From the NCBI GenBank assembly GCA_021801615.1, contig JAJYXS010000180.1, positions 1-9,306 of the forward strand: DNA of 9,306 nt, read 5' to 3'. Under the pieces are notes generated by a model. That model did not search any database and was not told the origin of the DNA. It was given only the letters and a program-made list of their open reading frames with translations. Shown here one piece after another: positions 1 to 4,977 of the stretch (positions are counted from its first letter, which is position 1; each line of letters begins with the position of its first letter). Both the position numbers and the translations under genes were made by a program. This DNA is from Actinomycetes bacterium. GTDB lineage: Bacteria; Actinomycetota; Acidimicrobiia; Acidimicrobiales; RAAP-2.

Positions 1-1
1 C

Positions 2-226
2 TTCCTCCACGGGTCCTGGCACCCGCCCGACGGGCTCCTCGGCGCCGCGGTCGGCGGGTGCGCGTGCATCGCGCTGCTGCTCGTAGCCGTGCTGGTCGAG
101 CTGCGCAGGCCGCCTCGTACCGGGTTGGACATTGCGCGCACGCGCGACGACCGAGGATCGAGGTGTCCACCGGAGCGCTCACGAGCGGCGGGAACGACGC
201 CCCCCAATATCGGGCCTGCGCTGTAG
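2..226 (+). CDS. C-terminal end of a membrane protein (5'-partial, end probably disrupted)
   Basis: The frame is open from base 2 to the TAG at 224-226. Its first 35 or so codons end almost exclusively in G or C, as real genes here do. They encode a hydrophobic stretch (about residues 12-34, ending in LLLVAVLVELRR) that looks like a last transmembrane helix followed by a positively charged cytoplasmic edge. From about base 115 the third-position GC bias fades and the residues become low-complexity Arg, Pro and Ser, so the natural end of the gene may have been lost by a frameshift or rearrangement. The 3' end overlaps the tail of the vapC remnant on the other strand. The protein family is not recognised and the N-terminus lies outside the window. 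Confidence 0.35.
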   Translation, partial: FLHGSWHPPDGLLGAAVGGCACIALLLVAVLVELRRPPRTGLDIARTRDDRGSRCPPERSRAAGTTPPNIGPAL

Positions 227-426
227 CGACCTATAGGCCTGGTCGAGGCCCGCTCGTGGCAGGCCGGTCAGCAAGAGCCAGAGCCTCCCTGTGTCCGGAA
301 CGTTTGCGAGGGCAAGCAGCTCCGCCACGACAGCACCACACATGACGACGTCGCCTGCTGCGAGAAGGTCGTCCAATTGGGTGCCTCGCACTCGGCCCAG
401 ATCGACGTGTCCACGATGCCGGGCAC
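179..426 (-). pseudogene. vapC-like PIN-domain toxin, frameshifted and truncated
   Basis: Two frames together read as a PIN-domain ribonuclease. The first starts at a GTG at 426 and gives MPGIVDTSIWAE, with the first catalytic Asp in VDTSIW. After about base 389 the homology moves to another frame: RGTQLDDLLAAGD, then VVMCGAVVAELLAL with the second acidic residue (Glu), then LLTGLPRAGLDQAYRSLQRR. One missing base near 389 would explain the switch; inserting a G would give IWAEWRGTQLDDLL. The frame ends at 179 after about 82 residues, whereas VapC proteins are usually 125-140 long, so the C-terminal third with the remaining catalytic Asp residues is gone. VapC toxins cleave RNA and are held by VapB; this copy should be inactive. 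The vapB remnant lies directly upstream. Confidence 0.6.
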
Positions 427-575
427 GTCTCCCGGTCGGTCCCGCGCAGCTCCCATGAACCGTCGCCGATCTCCACCATGCTCGCGAGCGACCGTAGCTG
501 GTCAACGCCGTCGCGGGTGAGACAAAGCTACCGCTCGCTCGATCGCCTCGGTCTTGGAGACTCCTCTGAGCTCAA
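427..575 (-). pseudogene. vapB-like antitoxin remnant, frameshifted
   Basis: Directly upstream of the vapC remnant, one minus-strand frame reads FELRGVSKTEAIERAVAL and stops at a TGA at 502-504. The SKTEAIERAV motif is typical of VapB-type DNA-binding antitoxins. A second frame then carries on with GVDQLRSLASMVEIGDG and WELRGTDRET, resembling the C-terminal toxin-binding arm (hydrophobic heptad, then an acidic WDL or FDL stretch). A frameshift around 505-525 would account for the change. No clear start codon is in frame with the first segment, so the 5' end is also damaged or unclear. Gene order, spacing and shared strand fit a vapBC operon in which both partners are broken. Confidence 0.45.
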
Positions 576-612
576 AAATTCTCCAGAAACGTGGGCCATA
601 GTCTTTCGTATT

Positions 613-638
613 CAGACTCTCGTATTCGAACCGACTGG
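613..638. repeat. 26-bp element similar to 1264-1289, upstream of the vapB remnant
   Basis: By hand alignment, 21 of 26 bases match 1264-1289 without gaps. Shared blocks are CAGAC, CGTA, TCGAACC and CTGG. One copy lies just upstream of the vapB remnant and the other just upstream of the phd/yefM-type antitoxin. The TTCGAACC core also resembles a tRNA T-loop read on the minus strand, so both copies may be old tRNA-end scars rather than operators. A match of this length could still occur by chance. Confidence 0.3.
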
Positions 639-678
639 ATGTGCGAGGACAGCTCCTTTCCCTGCTCGGGGACCAAGT

Positions 679-942
679 TCAGCGCGGGTCAGTCGTGCAA
701 GCGACGGACCGGTGACGAACGGCGAGCACGCGCACGATGCGCTGATCGTCATCGAGCTGGTAGATGTTCCGGTAGGTGCCGACTCGAAGCGACCGCAGCC
801 CGCGAAGTCGTCCCCGGAGAGGGCGACCTGCCTCCGGTTCCCGTTCGAGGAGACCGAGTGCCTCGACAACGGCGTCGGACAGCCGCCAGTCAAGATCGAC
901 GATCTCGTTGCGGGCTCTCCGAGCGAGCTCGACTCGGCTCAC
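679..942 (-). CDS. RelE/ParE-family toxin
   Basis: An 87-residue protein with the compact RelE/ParE fold signature: an N-terminal helix pair (about 5-37, ending LLEREPEAGRPLRG), then RSLRVGTYRNIYQLDDDQ (R53, G55, Y57, R58, Y61) and IVRVLAVRHRS (H77, R78). RelE members cut mRNA on the ribosome; ParE members poison gyrase. The sequence alone does not decide between them. The GTG start at 942 shares the GTGA with the antitoxin stop (939-942), so translation is coupled and the toxin is made only after its antitoxin. Position 82, where many RelE proteins have a conserved Tyr after the HR motif, is Cys (TGC), one transition from TAC, so activity may be reduced. No frameshift is seen. Family call is firm; toxicity is inferred. 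Confidence 0.85.
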   Translation of the reverse strand: MSRVELARRARNEIVDLDWRLSDAVVEALGLLEREPEAGRPLRGRLRGLRSLRVGTYRNIYQLDDDQRIVRVLAVRHRSVACTTDPR

Positions 943-1220
943 CTACGACGAAGCGACTGCAGATCTCGACGGAGCTCCTCGAGCGTGGCGGTCTCCCCGC
1001 GCCCTACCTCGCGTCGCCCCTCCTCGACCGCCGCCAGCGTCTCAGGGTCTGACAGGATCTCCGCCGTCTCCTCCAATGCCTCGTACTCGTCTACTGGGAC
1101 AAGAACGGCCGCTGGACGACCATGGCGGGTGATGATGACATGTTCACGCAGGTCGGCAACCTGATCGATCACCTGGCTGAGCTCACTTCGAAGCTCGCGA
1201 ACCGGAACGGTCTTGCTCAC
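939..1220 (-). CDS. Phd/YefM-family antitoxin
   Basis: A 93-residue protein starting at GTG 1220. Residues 1-48 form the DNA-binding Phd/YefM domain: KTVPVRELRSELSQVIDQV, then HVIITRHGRPAAVLVPVDEY, both typical of the family. Residues 49-93 are a charged helical arm (EILSDPETLAAVEEG) expected to wrap and neutralise the toxin. The stop overlaps the toxin start by four bases. The frame stays open upstream, but the family begins about here and the upstream residues look non-coding. No Shine-Dalgarno sequence precedes the GTG; a TACACT hexamer six bases before it could be a -10 element giving a leaderless transcript. A TGTAC-type palindrome (1228-1247) directly upstream is the likely autoregulatory operator. 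Confidence 0.88.
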   Translation of the reverse strand: MSKTVPVRELRSELSQVIDQVADLREHVIITRHGRPAAVLVPVDEYEALEETAEILSDPETLAAVEEGRREVGRGETATLEELRRDLQSLRRR

Positions 1221-1227
1221 GGTCGAA

Positions 1228-1247
1228 GTGTACCATATTGAGTACAC
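1228..1247. promoter_or_regulatory. Probable operator of the toxin-antitoxin operon
   Basis: A perfect 6-bp inverted repeat, GTGTAC and GTACAC, is separated by 8 bases and ends 8 bases before the antitoxin GTG. The TGTAC half-sites resemble the TGTACA core bound by YefM-type antitoxins in known yefM operons. The site overlaps a plausible -10 (TACACT on the minus strand), so binding would block transcription of its own operon. Binding itself is inferred. Confidence 0.55.
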
Positions 1248-1253
1248 AATGGC

Positions 1254-1289
1254 TGGTGGGCCGCAGACACCCGTACTCGAACCTCCTGG
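1254..1289 (-). repeat. Degenerate duplicate of the tRNA-Val 3' end (possible attachment scar)
   Basis: Bases 1254-1267 match 1617-1630 (complement of CCA, discriminator and acceptor 3' strand) at 13 of 14 positions, TGGTGGGCCG with one change before AGA. Bases 1275-1284 match the T-loop block ACTCGAACCT (1633-1642) exactly. The two blocks appear in the same order and orientation as in the tRNA gene, separated by five extra bases. Similarity extends weakly past the T-loop (GTC and AGG bases). The rest of a tRNA is not present, so this is a 3' fragment, as left by integration into a tRNA end. Confidence 0.5.
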
Positions 1290-1555
1290 ACGTGCCAAAA
1301 CGCCTCGAAGCGCTCGTGTCCGAAGAAGAGCACCGACATGTGCGTCTCGATCACCTCGGCGTGCATGGCCGACCCGCCCGAGGAGGTGCGGGCAGCTGGG
1401 CAGCACGCCTGACCCGACACCCGAATAGCCTCCCGCTGCGCGCGCTTCGAGCGCCAGATCCGCAGCTGCCCCGACTCGCTCACGACACGCGCCGCGGCGC
1501 TGGGAACAAGCGGCTCACGTCTGCCGATCCGGCCTCTCACGGCGTGAAAATGCCT

Positions 1556-1587
1556 GTTCACAGTGATGCGCAGCGGCTTCTGTGAAC
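1556..1587 (-). terminator. Stem-loop downstream of tRNA-Val
   Basis: A perfect 8-bp inverted repeat, GTTCACAG (1556-1563) and CTGTGAAC (1580-1587), encloses a 16-base loop. It lies about 30 bases past the tRNA-Val CCA end on the minus strand and is followed there by AGGCATTTT, a weak T-run. It could terminate the tRNA transcript. The stem is not GC-rich for this genome, so an operator or integration-related palindrome is also possible. Confidence 0.35.
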
Positions 1588-1616
1588 GAGAAGTCGCACC
1601 TTATATGAACAATATG

Positions 1617-1692
1617 TGGTGGGCCGTAGAGGACTCGAACCTCTGACCCCTTGCGCGTCATGCAAGTGCGCTACCAGCTGCGCCAACGGCCC
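1617..1692 (-). tRNA. tRNA-Val (anticodon GAC)
   Basis: A full cloverleaf can be drawn: acceptor GGGCCGT with ACGGCCC, D-stem GCGC with GCGC, anticodon stem CTTGC with GCAAG around the loop ATGACGC (anticodon GAC at 1657-1659), variable region GGGTC, and T-stem AGAGG with CCTCT around TTCGAGT. The discriminator is A and CCA is encoded (1617-1619). The body is 73 bases plus CCA. A35, C36 and A73 agree with valine identity. G37 is unusual, since valine tRNAs mostly carry A37. A TACTCT hexamer at 1703-1708 (read on the minus strand) is a plausible -10. The gene is 86 bases downstream of the alcohol dehydrogenase on the same strand and may have its own promoter. Confidence 0.95.
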
Positions 1693-1719
1693 CGACTGCT
1701 CGAGAGTACCACCTGGCAT

Positions 1720-1746
1720 GGCCACCCTCCCTGGTCCGAGGTGGCC
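1720..1746 (-). terminator. Stem-loop between alcohol dehydrogenase and tRNA-Val
   Basis: GGCCACC (1720-1726) and GGTGGCC (1740-1746) form a perfect 7-bp stem with a 13-base loop, about 33 bases past the dehydrogenase stop. There is no T-run, which is common for actinobacterial terminators. It could end the dehydrogenase transcript before the tRNA; it also overlaps the region where a tRNA promoter -35 would lie. Confidence 0.35.
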
Positions 1747-1778
1747 GCCGGAGAAGCTCGCGCGACCTGGCACCACCC

Positions 1779-2780
1779 TCAACTCACGTGGAGCACCGCC
1801 GCACCGGTCACTCGGTCGTGGGCGAGGTCGGCCAGCGCTTCCGCCGCACGGTCGAACGGATAGGGCTGCACCGTTGCGTGAACGCCCAGGCGCGGAGCGA
1901 GCGCCAGCAGCTCCTCGCCGTCGCGACGGGTGTTCGCGGTGACGCTGCGCAGCTCACGCTCTTGGAAGAGGTGCGCGTCGTAGACGAGTGGCGGGATGTC
2001 GGTCAGGTGGATGCCCGCGACGGCGAGCACACCGCCACGATCGAGCGCCGCCATCGCCGGCAGCACGAGGTCGCCGACCGGCGCGAAGAGGATCGCCGCG
2101 TCCAGCGGGACGGGCGGCATGTCGGCCGCTCCCCCGACCCATACCGCGCCAAGGTCTCGCGCGAGCCGCTGCGCGTCGATCGATCGGGTCGCGACGTACA
2201 GCTCCGCGCCTTGGGCGCGGGCGATCTGACCCGTGATGTGCGCCGACGCGCCGAAGCCGTACAGGCCGAGCCGCCCGCCTGGCCGCAGCGAGGCTCGCTC
2301 GAGCGCCCGGTACCCGATGATCCCGGCGCACAGCAGCGGGGCCGCCTGCTCGTCGCTCAGCTCGTCGGGGAGCCGGTACGCGAAGCGCTCGTCGACGATC
2401 GTCGCCTCTGCGTACCCTCCGTCGCGGTCCCAACCCGTGAAGGTCGCATGCAGGCAGAGGTTCTCCTCGCCACGCCGGCAGAACCTGCAGACGCCGCAGG
2501 TAGAGGCGAGCCAGGCGATCCCCACGCGCTCGCCCAGCTGGAAGCGGTCCGCCCCCGGCCCGCGCGCGCTGACCGTGCCCACCACCTCGTGGCCCGGGAC
2601 CACCTGGGGCCGGTGCACCTCGAGGTCACCCTCGGCGATGTGCAGATCGGTGCGGCACACACCGCACGCACGCACGTCCACCCTCACCTCGCCGGGTCCG
2701 GGCTCCGGGAGTGGGCGGTCCACGAGCCGGAGCGGACCGTCGTCGATCGGCCCCGGCCGGGACACCTCCCACGCTCGCAC
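1779..2780 (-). CDS. Zinc-dependent medium-chain alcohol dehydrogenase
   Basis: A 333-residue medium-chain dehydrogenase/reductase that oxidises alcohols or reduces aldehydes with a nicotinamide cofactor in the cytoplasm. The N-terminal GroES-like domain (about 1-150) has catalytic zinc ligands C42 (CGVCRTDLH), H64 with E65 (PGHE) and C151 (LLCAGIIGY), plus four structural-zinc cysteines C95, C98, C101 and C109. The Rossmann domain (about 151-290) has [11 protein letters not shown] at 171-181. The end of its second strand reads VATRS with no Asp, so NADP use is possible. [11 protein letters not shown] and GVAWLxSTCG-like motifs (here [10 protein letters not shown]) match the adh_fam_2 group, which includes mycobacterial AdhA-type enzymes. 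The start is GTG 2780 with AGGA seven bases upstream. It is 78 bases downstream of the exonuclease on the same strand. The physiological substrate is unknown. Confidence 0.9.
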   Translation of the reverse strand: MRAWEVSRPGPIDDGPLRLVDRPLPEPGPGEVRVDVRACGVCRTDLHIAEGDLEVHRPQVVPGHEVVGTVSARGPGADRFQLGERVGIAWLASTCGVCRFCRRGEENLCLHATFTGWDRDGGYAEATIVDERFAYRLPDELSDEQAAPLLCAGIIGYRALERASLRPGGRLGLYGFGASAHITGQIARAQGAELYVATRSIDAQRLARDLGAVWVGGAADMPPVPLDAAILFAPVGDLVLPAMAALDRGGVLAVAGIHLTDIPPLVYDAHLFQERELRSVTANTRRDGEELLALAPRLGVHATVQPYPFDRAAEALADLAHDRVTGAAVLHVS

Positions 2781-2858
2781 GCCTTCATCCTGGCACCGCC
2801 ACGGCCGCCTTCAAAGCCGCACCTTCGACACATCTCGCGGGTCAGCCGAGCCGGAACC

Positions 2859-3602
2859 TCAGACCGCGGCCTGCTCCCCGGCCTCCTGCGCCACGGACAC
2901 GATCGGCCATTGCCCCTCCTGCTCGCAGATCGGACCGAGCCCCTTGCGGAGACGCCACTCGGCGAAGGACGCCACCCAATCCCGGTGCCAGCTGATCTGC
3001 GCGACGTGCAGCTCCCATGGAGAGCGCTCGCGAAGCTCGGGGAAACGTTCGCACATCGCGAGCAGAACGTCGACCGCGGCTCTCGCGTCCGCGACGGCGT
3101 CATGGGCATGCTCGATCACGACCCCGTAGTGCTCGCAAAGGTCGCCAAGCGTTCGCTTGCCGCGGCGGTAACGGTCAACGTGCCGGTCGATCACGAGCGC
3201 GTCGAGCACCGGCCCGCAAAAGCCGTCGTCGACGAGCCCTCTTCCGGTCTCGCGTCGGTAGCAGCTGTCCAGCATCGTGAGGTCGTAGTCGAGCTTCATC
3301 CCGACCAGGGGAACGCCGTGGGCCGAGGCGTCGAAGAGCGCCTCTGCGACCCGCCGTACCGCGGTCCCGAGTTGGACCCCCTCCCGCCGAGCTCTCTCGG
3401 TGGTGATGCCGTGCACCGCCGCCGCGCCGGGCGGGACCTCACGGCCGGGATCCACCAGCGATGCCTCCCCTCCCACCGGCACCCGGTTGCGGACTGCGAC
3501 GAGCGCGTAGGACACCGGCACGTCGGCGAACCGATCCACGCCGGTCGTCTCGAGGTCGAAAGCGAGAAGGTCCTGCTCGTGCCACGGTGCGCCCGGTTCC
3601 AT
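2859..3602 (-). CDS. DnaQ-like DEDDh 3'-5' exonuclease
   Basis: A 247-residue protein of the DNA polymerase III epsilon-like exonuclease superfamily, which removes nucleotides from 3' ends with two metal ions. All DEDDh motifs are visible: D16 and E18 in AFDLETTGVD (Exo I), Y106-D107 in KLDYDLTMLD (Exo II), and H167 with D172 in EHAHDAVADA (Exo III). RYRRGKRTLGDLCEHYGV (about 145-160) is a hallmark of the actinobacterial stand-alone exonuclease group. The C-terminal 55 residues (WELHVAQISWHRDW, then a Trp-rich helix) are an extension also found in that group. It lacks polymerase, UvrC-like or BRCT parts, so it is probably a repair or nucleic-acid-turnover nuclease rather than the replicative proofreader. 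The start is ATG 3602; no strong ribosome-binding site is seen. It is divergent from the gene at 3700. Confidence 0.88.
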   Translation of the reverse strand: MEPGAPWHEQDLLAFDLETTGVDRFADVPVSYALVAVRNRVPVGGEASLVDPGREVPPGAAAVHGITTERARREGVQLGTAVRRVAEALFDASAHGVPLVGMKLDYDLTMLDSCYRRETGRGLVDDGFCGPVLDALVIDRHVDRYRRGKRTLGDLCEHYGVVIEHAHDAVADARAAVDVLLAMCERFPELRERSPWELHVAQISWHRDWVASFAEWRLRKGLGPICEQEGQWPIVSVAQEAGEQAAV

Positions 3603-3699
3603 GCGACGAGCATGGCATGGAGGTGTCACGAGATCGCGGATGGTGCAGCGCTCCTGGCCGCGCGCTGGGGTCTTCCGGGAGGCCGTACGCTGCGATGCG

Positions 3700-4947
3700 A
3701 TGCCGGACGAGCCGACTTCGCGGGACCTCGGGGACGCAGCGGAGCAGACCACAGGCGGAGCACGCTCGGACGACGATCGCCCTGGCGTACGCACGCCTTC
3801 TGATGACGAGTACCACTGGCATGGTCCATCCTCGGATCCCCACCCCGCGTCAGAAGAGGCCAACGCCCGGCCCGGCGGGCCATACGGGCCGCTCCCCACC
3901 TACCCAGGTCCCTACGGCCCACCGCTCCAGGGTCCCTACGGCCCACCGCCACAGGGTCCCTACTACGGTCCACCAGCCCAGGGCCCCTATTACGCTCCAT
4001 CAGCCCAGGGTCCCTACGGCCCGCCCCCACAGGGCCCCTACGGCCCGCCGCCACAGGGTCCCTACTACGGTCCGCCTCCGCCCCCTCCCCACACGTGGCC
4101 CTACCCCCCGCCGCCGCCACCTCCGCGTCCGCCCCTGTCGCCCGAGGAACGCCGCCGCAGGACGCGCCGCGCGCTCGTGTTCGGGGGCGTCCTCCTCCTC
4201 GCGGTCGGTGCGGGCATCGGGATCGGAGCGGCCATCGCGCCGACAAGCCCTGCGGCCGCCGCGAACGCGCTCGTGAACCAGGCGATCGCGGCGGCGACGA
4301 GAGCCGGCACGTACCACTACGTCGACCTGTCCACAGTGGGCGGCGTGCAAGACGACATCAAGGGCGATGCCGCCCCGCACGGAGGCCAGCAGCTCATCCG
4401 CCAGGCGTGCGCGCCCGTGAAGACCGCCACAACAAGCCGGACGAGCATCTTCGAGCTGCGGCTCGTCCGCGGCGTCGTCTACTTCCGCGGCAACCTGGTC
4501 GCCGCCGTGGACGAGCTCGGCGTGCCTGCGGCGCGGGCCGCGCCGGTCGCCGGCAAGTGGGTGAAGGTCGTCAAGGGCGACGGGCCTTACCACACATTCG
4601 AAGTGGGGATCACCACGCGTTCGAACATCTCGCAGTTGCGCACCACGATCGTCCCGACCTCAAGCCGCCCGGTCCCGGGCTCGTCGCCATCGGCAACGGA
4701 AGTGCTCGGCGCGCTCTTCACGACAAAGAAAACTGGCCAGACCCAGGGCACGGTCGCCCTCGTGATGGACGCGTCGAGCGGCCTCCCGCGCACGCTGCAT
4801 GCCAGCGCGCTGACCGGGACAGGCGATCGCTACACGCTCACATGGACGTTCAGCAGGTACGGCGAGAAGGTGCACGTCGTCGCACCGCCGAGCCCAGTCC
4901 CGTACTCCTCGCTCCACGCGACCTACTCGAAGAGCGCCTGCGGCTGA
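3700..4947 (+). CDS. Membrane-anchored protein with GPYGPPPQ-repeat arm and lipoprotein-like outer domain
   Basis: A 415-residue protein with three parts. Residues 1-150 are disordered: an acidic start, then seven GPY(Y)GPP-x-Q repeats (70-127) and a poly-Pro run ending in PPLSPEE. RRRRTRR (151-157) precedes one transmembrane helix (about 159-180, LVFGGVLLLAVGAGIGIG), giving N-inside topology. The outer domain (181-415) contains VVYFRGNLVAAVDELG and AGKWVKVVKGDGPYHTFEVG, a pattern seen in predicted actinobacterial cell-surface lipoproteins, loosely LppX/LprG-like. C237 and C414 are its only cysteines and could form a disulfide. ATG 3700 was chosen because upstream frame overlaps the exonuclease; GGGAGG is 17 bases away, too far to help. 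TACGCT at 3686-3691 could be a -10 for a leaderless transcript. Function is unknown; Pro/Tyr/Gly arms of this kind often tether cytoplasmic partners. Confidence 0.8.
   Translation: MPDEPTSRDLGDAAEQTTGGARSDDDRPGVRTPSDDEYHWHGPSSDPHPASEEANARPGGPYGPLPTYPGPYGPPLQGPYGPPPQGPYYGPPAQGPYYAPSAQGPYGPPPQGPYGPPPQGPYYGPPPPPPHTWPYPPPPPPPRPPLSPEERRRRTRRALVFGGVLLLAVGAGIGIGAAIAPTSPAAAANALVNQAIAAATRAGTYHYVDLSTVGGVQDDIKGDAAPHGGQQLIRQACAPVKTATTSRTSIFELRLVRGVVYFRGNLVAAVDELGVPAARAAPVAGKWVKVVKGDGPYHTFEVGITTRSNISQLRTTIVPTSSRPVPGSSPSATEVLGALFTTKKTGQTQGTVALVMDASSGLPRTLHASALTGTGDRYTLTWTFSRYGEKVHVVAPPSPVPYSSLHATYSKSACG
3907..4080 (+). repeat. Seven in-frame 24/27-bp tandem repeats
   Basis: Seven adjacent units of 24, 24, 27, 27, 24, 24 and 24 bases each begin GGTCCCTA or GGCCCCTA and encode GPYGPPPQ or GPYYGPPAQ. 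Units differ mainly at silent third positions and by one extra Tyr codon, so the array expanded in whole units and has since diverged. It lies inside the membrane-protein gene (residues 70-127), and unit number may vary between strains. Confidence 0.9.
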
Positions 4948-4977
4948 GGGCCGCGGCCTGGCGCGCTGCCTCAGCCG
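4941..4977. terminator. Bidirectional terminator containing both stop codons
   Basis: CGGCTGAGG (4941-4949) and CCTCAGCCG (4969-4977) form a perfect 9-bp stem around 19 GC-rich bases. The left arm holds the TGA of the plus-strand membrane-protein gene and the right arm the TGA of the minus-strand ureohydrolase. It is symmetric, so it can end transcripts from both sides. There is no T-run on either side. Confidence 0.6.

Larger units (their letters stand above)
1221..1616. other. Gene-free, decayed stretch between antitoxin and tRNA-Val
   Basis: No convincing gene was found on either strand. It holds the antitoxin operator (1228-1247), a degenerate copy of the tRNA-Val 3' end (1254-1289) and a stem-loop (1556-1587). 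One short minus-strand frame starting at ATG 1374 reads MHAEVIETHMSVLFFGHER. That is reminiscent of the start of aminoglycoside-phosphotransferase-like kinases with a V-x-E-T-H-x-S motif, but it loses resemblance after about 20 residues. The most likely reading is remnants of genes lost during insertion and deletion next to a tRNA. Confidence 0.5.

Noticed and set aside
478..1164. Plus-strand frames over the toxin-antitoxin region
   Set aside because: They are Ser/Arg-rich and antisense to the overlapping Phd-type and RelE-type genes.
1788..3803. A 671-codon open frame on the plus strand
   Set aside because: It lies antisense to the alcohol dehydrogenase and exonuclease, both with full motif sets. 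The translation is Arg/Pro/Val-rich with no domain, a common shadow in high-GC DNA.
3907..4080. A CRISPR-like array
   Set aside because: The 24/27-bp units are adjacent without spacers, keep frame and encode GPYGPPPQ peptides.
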